From Lentilactobacillus farraginis DSM 18382 = JCM 14108 (lineage in GTDB: Bacteria; Bacillota; Bacilli; Lactobacillales; Lactobacillaceae), in assembly GCF_000583655.1 (NCBI RefSeq), contig NZ_BAKI01000019.1:1-47370 (forward strand): DNA of 47,370 bases, given 5' to 3'. Made by a program: the position numbers and the translations under genes. This document shows positions 43,264 to 47,370 of the stretch, one piece after another (positions within the stretch are counted from its first letter, which is position 1; every line of letters starts with the position of its first letter). The notes below the pieces were generated by a model. It was given only the letters and a program-made list of their open reading frames with translations, ran no database searches and was not told the origin of the DNA.

Positions 43264-46218
43264 ATGCAAAAGTTTCGTGAAAAACACGTCTTAGCACTGA
43301 TTATTTGGCTTGGATTGGCATTAATTGCTATTTTTACCCTGCCGAATATTTCACAGCTGGTTCGTGATAAGGGTGCCATTACCCTACCAGCCAACGTTGA
43401 AAGTGAGGTTGCCAATAAAATTCAAAAGAAGGCCTCAGGCGGTAAATCCGTTCGCAGTTTAATATTGGTTTTCAATAATAAAAACGGTAAAATCACAGCC
43501 GAACAGTCGCAACAAATTACCGACGCGGCCAATGCTGTTCGCAACGATTCGAGCTTACATACCAGTAGTGTGACAAGCCCCGGTGATAATGCCGCCGCTA
43601 AAAAGCAGCTCACTTCAGACGATAAAACAACTCAAATGGTGATGGTCACGCTTCCCAGTAAGTATAAAGTTCGTTCCCAGACCGACAAACTTTTAAATAA
43701 AATCAAGACTTCCGGTTTGCGAACTTACGTAACGGGAAATGATATCCTAAACGAAGATTTTTCTACCGTAACTGAAAAGGGACTCCAAAAAACCGAAATT
43801 ATCGCGGCCGTCTTTATTTTTATTGTCTTGGTAATTGTATTCAGGTCGTTACTCATTCCATTTATTTCACTGCTAACAGTTGGTCTATCCTATCTAATTT
43901 CTTTGAACATCGTGATGAACCTGGCAGATAAATACAACTTTCCAATCTCCAACTTTACCCAGGTCTTTTTGGTGGTCGTTCTGTTTGGAATTGGTACCGA
44001 CTACAATATTTTGCTGTATGACCGGTTTAAAGAAGAGATCAAGAACGGCGTTGCGGCAGTTACGGCTTCCCGGACTGCCCGAAAGCACGCCGGCAGAACC
44101 ATTTTATACAGTGGCTCATCCGTTTTAATCGGCTTTACGGCTCTAGCACTTGCAAAATTTTCATTCTATCGCTCCGGGGTTGCCGTCGCCGTTGGTGTTG
44201 CCATTCTATTGGCCGTTCTATTAACCTTTAATATGTTCTTTATGGCAACACTTGGTGAAAAACTGTTCTGGCCAAGTAAAGATCTGTCGGCACATGATCG
44301 AAGCTTTTTGTGGCATTGGCTATCAAAGTTAACGCTATCACATACCTTTGTGATGGTCGGCATTTTAGTAATTGCGGCAATTCCGTTACTATTCCTGGGA
44401 AAACAACAGTTAAACTTTAACAATGCCGATGAATTACCAAACACAGTCCAGTCAAAAGCTGGCTATGAAGTTATTCAAGCACACTATCCGGCCGGAATGT
44501 CCGGTCCATCTACCCTATACATTGAAAGTAAAAAACCCCTGAATACCCAAAAGGACTTGGCGGAATTAGATGATTTAACCGGTTACCTGAAATCAGAACC
44601 GGGGGTTAAAACAGTTGCATCCGTTACCCGGCCCAGCGGTGACAAGATTAAACAGCTTTATCTGAAAAGTCAGTTGGGTAAGCTGGTCAGCGGCTTAAAT
44701 CAGGCAAACTACGGACTCAAAAAAGTTCAAAAGGGGCTTAAGAGTGCCAATAAGAAATTAGCTAGTTCCAACGCATCCCAAAGTGCCGCTCAAGTTCAAA
44801 AGCTTGCCAACGGCGCCAAAAGTCTCCAATCCGGCGCCCAGCAGCTCAGCCAAGGTGTTTCCAGCTACACTGCCGGCGTCGGTCAATTATCAAGCGGCTC
44901 GCAACAACTAAGTCAAGGTGCCGCTTCGCTCACCACCAGTACTGGTCGGCTGCAGGCAGGCAGCCGACAGGTAACCGCTGGTATTCGCCAGCTTCAGCGC
45001 CAAACCGGCCGAATTCCGACTGTTCAACGTCAAGCAGGCCGGTTAGCTGCCGGATCAAGTTCTGTGACATCGGGACTTGGTCAATTACGGTCACAATCAA
45101 CGCCGTTTGCCAGTGGTCTGAACCGGTTGAATCAGGGAAGTTCTCAATTGCAGCAAAACAGTTCATCCCTGACTTCCGGCGCAAAACGGGTTGCAAGTGG
45201 CAGCACACAAGTTAACAACGGTGTACAACAGTTGAACAGAAAAATGAAACAGCTCGAATCTCAAACTCAACAGTTGCAACAGGGGCTGACCTCAGCTACC
45301 AATGCCCTGGGTCAAATTGACAGCGGTACAAATACCGTTAACAATTATTTGAAACAAATGCAAAAATCCTACTTGGGCGACACATTCTACATGCCGGCCG
45401 ATACAATTAAGAGCGCTTCGTTTACACCGTCTCTTGATTCATATATGTCCAAGAACCGAAAGATTACCAACATTTCGATCGTTTTAACATCCGATCCAAG
45501 CACCACACAGTCAGCCAAACGAATTCGGACAATTTCAGCCGATGTAAAAGCACGGCTAAAGAACACGGATCTTAAAAATGCAACGGTTGCCGTGGGTGGT
45601 CAAAGTTCGCAAACTGCCGATTTACAAAAAACAGCTAATGGCGATTTCTTAAGAACGGTTGCGATTATGCTGGTTGGAATCGGGTTAGCACTTATGATTG
45701 TTACCCGTTCGCTTGTCCAAGCATTAACAATCATTGGAACATTGGTTGTCACCTACTTTGGGTCCCTTCAAATTACGCGTTTGCTGTCAGGATATTTGAT
45801 GGCTCGGGACATGCTAACATGGAACACACCGTTCTTCAGCTTTATTATGCTGATTGCACTTGGTGTTGATTACAGTATTTTCCTAATGATGCGCTATCGG
45901 GACGATGCCAGTGCCATTCCGGATGTTCGCCGTCGTATTCTGCACGCCGCCACCATTATCGGTACAGTGGTCATCTCGGCAGCCATTATCCTGGGCGGTA
46001 CATTTGCTGCGCTGATCCCATCCAACGTATTAACTTTAATCCAAGTAGCAACTGCCGTTATTGTTGGGCTCATCATCTTGGTCATCACATTGCCTATTAT
46101 CATGTCGGCAATGATTAAATGGACCTATCCTTACGTTAATGACAAGATGTACCAGAAGAAACTAGAAGCGGATGAAAAGAAACATCCAACTCGTCGCAGT
46201 AAACACTCAGAGTCGTAA
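43264..46218 (+). CDS. MMPL/RND family exporter with a long repeat domain
   Basis: 984 residues. Two halves each begin with one helix, an outer domain and five helices, with the MMPL signatures FGIGTDYNILLYDRFKEEI near 240 and ALGVDYSIFLMMRYRDD near 870. The second outer domain, about residues 460-690, is a degenerate repeat array rich in G, S, Q and L (for example LSQGVSSYTAGVGQLSSGSQ and LSQGAASLTTSTGRLQAG), as in YhgE/Pip-like proteins, likely a long coiled helical stalk. It probably exports lipids, fatty acids or drugs. The ATG follows AAGGGGAGAAAG. It is under the divergent TetR regulator and has its own terminator. Confidence 0.88.
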   Translation: MQKFREKHVLALIIWLGLALIAIFTLPNISQLVRDKGAITLPANVESEVANKIQKKASGGKSVRSLILVFNNKNGKITAEQSQQITDAANAVRNDSSLHTSSVTSPGDNAAAKKQLTSDDKTTQMVMVTLPSKYKVRSQTDKLLNKIKTSGLRTYVTGNDILNEDFSTVTEKGLQKTEIIAAVFIFIVLVIVFRSLLIPFISLLTVGLSYLISLNIVMNLADKYNFPISNFTQVFLVVVLFGIGTDYNILLYDRFKEEIKNGVAAVTASRTARKHAGRTILYSGSSVLIGFTALALAKFSFYRSGVAVAVGVAILLAVLLTFNMFFMATLGEKLFWPSKDLSAHDRSFLWHWLSKLTLSHTFVMVGILVIAAIPLLFLGKQQLNFNNADELPNTVQSKAGYEVIQAHYPAGMSGPSTLYIESKKPLNTQKDLAELDDLTGYLKSEPGVKTVASVTRPSGDKIKQLYLKSQLGKLVSGLNQANYGLKKVQKGLKSANKKLASSNASQSAAQVQKLANGAKSLQSGAQQLSQGVSSYTAGVGQLSSGSQQLSQGAASLTTSTGRLQAGSRQVTAGIRQLQRQTGRIPTVQRQAGRLAAGSSSVTSGLGQLRSQSTPFASGLNRLNQGSSQLQQNSSSLTSGAKRVASGSTQVNNGVQQLNRKMKQLESQTQQLQQGLTSATNALGQIDSGTNTVNNYLKQMQKSYLGDTFYMPADTIKSASFTPSLDSYMSKNRKITNISIVLTSDPSTTQSAKRIRTISADVKARLKNTDLKNATVAVGGQSSQTADLQKTANGDFLRTVAIMLVGIGLALMIVTRSLVQALTIIGTLVVTYFGSLQITRLLSGYLMARDMLTWNTPFFSFIMLIALGVDYSIFLMMRYRDDASAIPDVRRRILHAATIIGTVVISAAIILGGTFAALIPSNVLTLIQVATAVIVGLIILVITLPIIMSAMIKWTYPYVNDKMYQKKLEADEKKHPTRRSKHSES

Positions 46219-46262
46219 TTAGATCAACCTTTTTCATCAGCTTAAGTTAAATAACTACATGG

Positions 46263-46301
46263 AAAAAGCGACCAGACAAAAATTTTGTTTGGTCGCTTTT
46301 T
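46263..46301 (+). terminator. MMPL gene terminator
   Basis: AAAAAGCGACCAGACAAAA pairs with TTTGTTTGGTCGCTTTTT (one G-T pair), loop of three. Confidence 0.88.
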
Positions 46302-46392
46302 GGCATAATAACAACAGCTATTAAAAAGCCAAAAAAACAGCTACCGTTCGAGCCAATATTTGCCGGTTAACCCATCCGGTAATTCCCGCAAT

Positions 46393-46433
46393 TTGACAGT
46401 CCCCTTCAAAAGACGATATATTGCATATATAAT
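46393..46433 (+). promoter_or_regulatory. Promoter of the exported-protein operon
   Basis: TTCAAA (46405-46410) and a perfect TATAAT (46428-46433) are 17 bases apart. A consensus TTGACA (46393-46398) with TATATT (46417-46422) may be a second promoter. Confidence 0.5.
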
Positions 46434-46498
46434 TGTATTACTGGAATCAATTTTATCATTCACAGAAATTCACGTTATGAAAGGAATTATCAACAAAA

Positions 46499-46972
46499 AT
46501 GACAAAAAAATTTCTTAAGTTGCTTATCTTGCCGCTTATGGGGCTAATGTTTGGAGCTATCGCGCAATCTACTCACAGTGAACCGGTAAATGCTGCTTAT
46601 TTTAAAATTGGCAAGATCTATCGCTATACACCGCCGACTTGGCGTGGTAACTGGTATTCCTACGTTAACGGTCATATGTGCGTTACCCACATCAATAAAT
46701 ACTCGGTCACTCAAACGTATAAGGGTAAAACCCACAGCTTGTTTCGCAGTAATTGGAAAGATTATAAAAAATTGGCGGTTGCCAAAATCAAAGGGACCAA
46801 TAAATTCACTTTTAACGCCCTTGCAAATAAATCCTATGAAAGTGATGGCGGCTGGAAAACCACCTATCGAACCATTAATCGCCAGAAAGTAAAAGTTCTT
46901 AGAGATTATAGTGCTGCCGGCGGTTACGTCGATCTATTCAGAGCACCCGTATACAAATCCTATTCCAAATAA
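46499..46972 (+). CDS. Secreted hypothetical protein, 157 residues
   Basis: A signal peptide (KKFLKLLILPLMGLMFGAIAQS, cleavage near VNAAYF) leads to a basic, aromatic-rich mature part (IYRYTPPTWRGNWYSYVNGH, then KKLAVAKIKGTNKF and a YVDLFRAP end). No anchor or lipobox is present. The ribosome binding site (GAAAGGAAT) is unusually far, about 13 bases. It begins a two-gene transcript with the DUF4870-like protein 22 bases downstream. I do not recognise a family. Confidence 0.7.
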   Translation: MTKKFLKLLILPLMGLMFGAIAQSTHSEPVNAAYFKIGKIYRYTPPTWRGNWYSYVNGHMCVTHINKYSVTQTYKGKTHSLFRSNWKDYKKLAVAKIKGTNKFTFNALANKSYESDGGWKTTYRTINRQKVKVLRDYSAAGGYVDLFRAPVYKSYSK

Positions 46973-46994
46973 ACCCCTTTTGGAGGAATGAAGT

Positions 46995-47318
46995 ATGTCT
47001 CAAAATAAAATCGTTAACGCACTGTCTTATCTATCAATCGTCTTTGCGCCCTTTATATTTCCCTTTATCGTTTGGGTGGTTACCAGTCATTATCCAGATA
47101 TGCACGAAACGGCCAGAAGAGCCTTTATCCTGCATTTGATCCCCTTGGTATTAACGATCCTCACATTCATGGTAATCGGCATCACCGGGCTCACAACAAA
47201 GGATTCTCAAGTCACGGGAATTATGTTCATCATTTTAGTGGTCTTGGTTGCTTTGGTTGACTTCGCGGTATTTGTTTATAATTTGTACTTGGGAATTAAA
47301 ATTTTAATCGCTGATTAA
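46995..47318 (+). CDS. DUF4870 family small membrane protein
   Basis: 107 residues with three predicted membrane helices: ALSYLSIVFAPFIFPFIVWV, then a loop with HETARRAFILHLIPLVL, a second helix and a last one ending FAVFVYNLYLGIKIL. The tyrosine/proline turn and the ARRAFILH element fit the DUF4870 (Tic20-like) family. Function unknown. The ATG follows TTGGAGG. It is cotranscribed with the exported protein before it (22-base gap). Confidence 0.78.
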   Translation: MSQNKIVNALSYLSIVFAPFIFPFIVWVVTSHYPDMHETARRAFILHLIPLVLTILTFMVIGITGLTTKDSQVTGIMFIILVVLVALVDFAVFVYNLYLGIKILIAD

Positions 47319-47354
47319 TAACAACTCAATTAAGCGGTTTCAAAGCCGTGTCAA

Positions 47355-47370
47355 AAAGGGACTGTAACAA
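47355..47370 (+). repeat. MITE-like intergenic repeat, copy H (cut by the window end)
   Basis: The last bases read AAAGGGACTGTAACAA, the same opening as the other copies (GGACTGAGACAA). Only the first 16 bases are visible, so the call rests on its position after a gene and on this short match. Confidence 0.4.

Noticed and set aside
1-47370. CRISPR arrays, tRNA, rRNA, prophage or transposase genes
   Set aside because: No regularly spaced direct repeats, no cloverleaf or ribosomal sequence, and no transposase, integrase or phage structural motifs were seen.

Overview
The window looks like chromosome of an obligately heterofermentative lactic acid bacterium of the family Lactobacillaceae, most likely Lentilactobacillus or a close relative. 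The signs are a xylulose-5-phosphate/fructose-6-phosphate phosphoketolase, pyruvate oxidase, a C69 dipeptidase, an archaeal-type PEP carboxylase, frequent TTG/GTG starts, strong AGGAGG-type ribosome binding sites and moderate GC content. I see no rRNA, tRNA, CRISPR, phage genes or transposase. The genus is inferred; the family is well supported.

Layout. 1-5.9 kb: an unknown protein, two decayed gene remnants, pyruvate oxidase (poxB), a flavin-type oxidoreductase, a tyrosine phosphatase, an unrecognised 413-residue protein with dyads in its promoter, and a 43-residue microprotein. 6-12 kb: phosphoketolase, an ABM monooxygenase, an FAD-linked D-lactate/glycolate dehydrogenase and a baeRF-type protein. 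12-22 kb: a DUF4931 GalT-like protein, a D-2-hydroxyacid dehydrogenase, a lone PTS EIIC, a quinone-oxidoreductase-like MDR, a 1.2k-residue secreted subtilase and a Kef-type antiporter. 22-31 kb: OsmC/Ohr, PEP carboxylase, a secreted protein, dipeptidase, a NiaP-like transporter overlapping nadC, an old yellow enzyme and a GNAT. 31-42 kb: HAD phosphatase, an aldA plus Zn-alcohol dehydrogenase operon, a SerA-like dehydrogenase diverging from a hexapeptide acyltransferase, a zinc-ribbon membrane protein, a PaiA-like GNAT, a MarR regulator, aspartase, a lipoprotein and DUF2316. 42.5-47.4 kb: a TetR/MMPL exporter pair, a secreted protein and a DUF4870 membrane protein.

How it fits together. Many genes sit around pyruvate, lactate, acetyl-phosphate and NAD(H): phosphoketolase and pyruvate oxidase both make acetyl-phosphate, the FAD dehydrogenase can feed lactate to pyruvate, AldA plus ADH could interconvert lactate, lactaldehyde and 1,2-propanediol, PEP carboxylase supplies oxaloacetate, aspartase gives fumarate, and NiaP-NadC salvages a pyridine precursor of NAD. 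Regulatory DNA is unusually readable: a cre site at poxB, two overlapping cre-like sites at osmC, twin 17-bp palindromes before niaP-nadC, twin 16-bp operators between tetR and the MMPL gene, and nested dyads at marR.

Two window-wide points matter most. First, ten genes are each interrupted by one shift of reading frame. Nine fit the loss of one base and one fits the gain of one T in a T8 run, which suggests indel errors in the sequence rather than ten real pseudogenes. Second, seven full or partial copies (plus one cut by the window edge) of a MITE-like intergenic repeat lie at gene ends. The clearest candidate for a little-described functional unit is niaP-nadC with its tandem operator.
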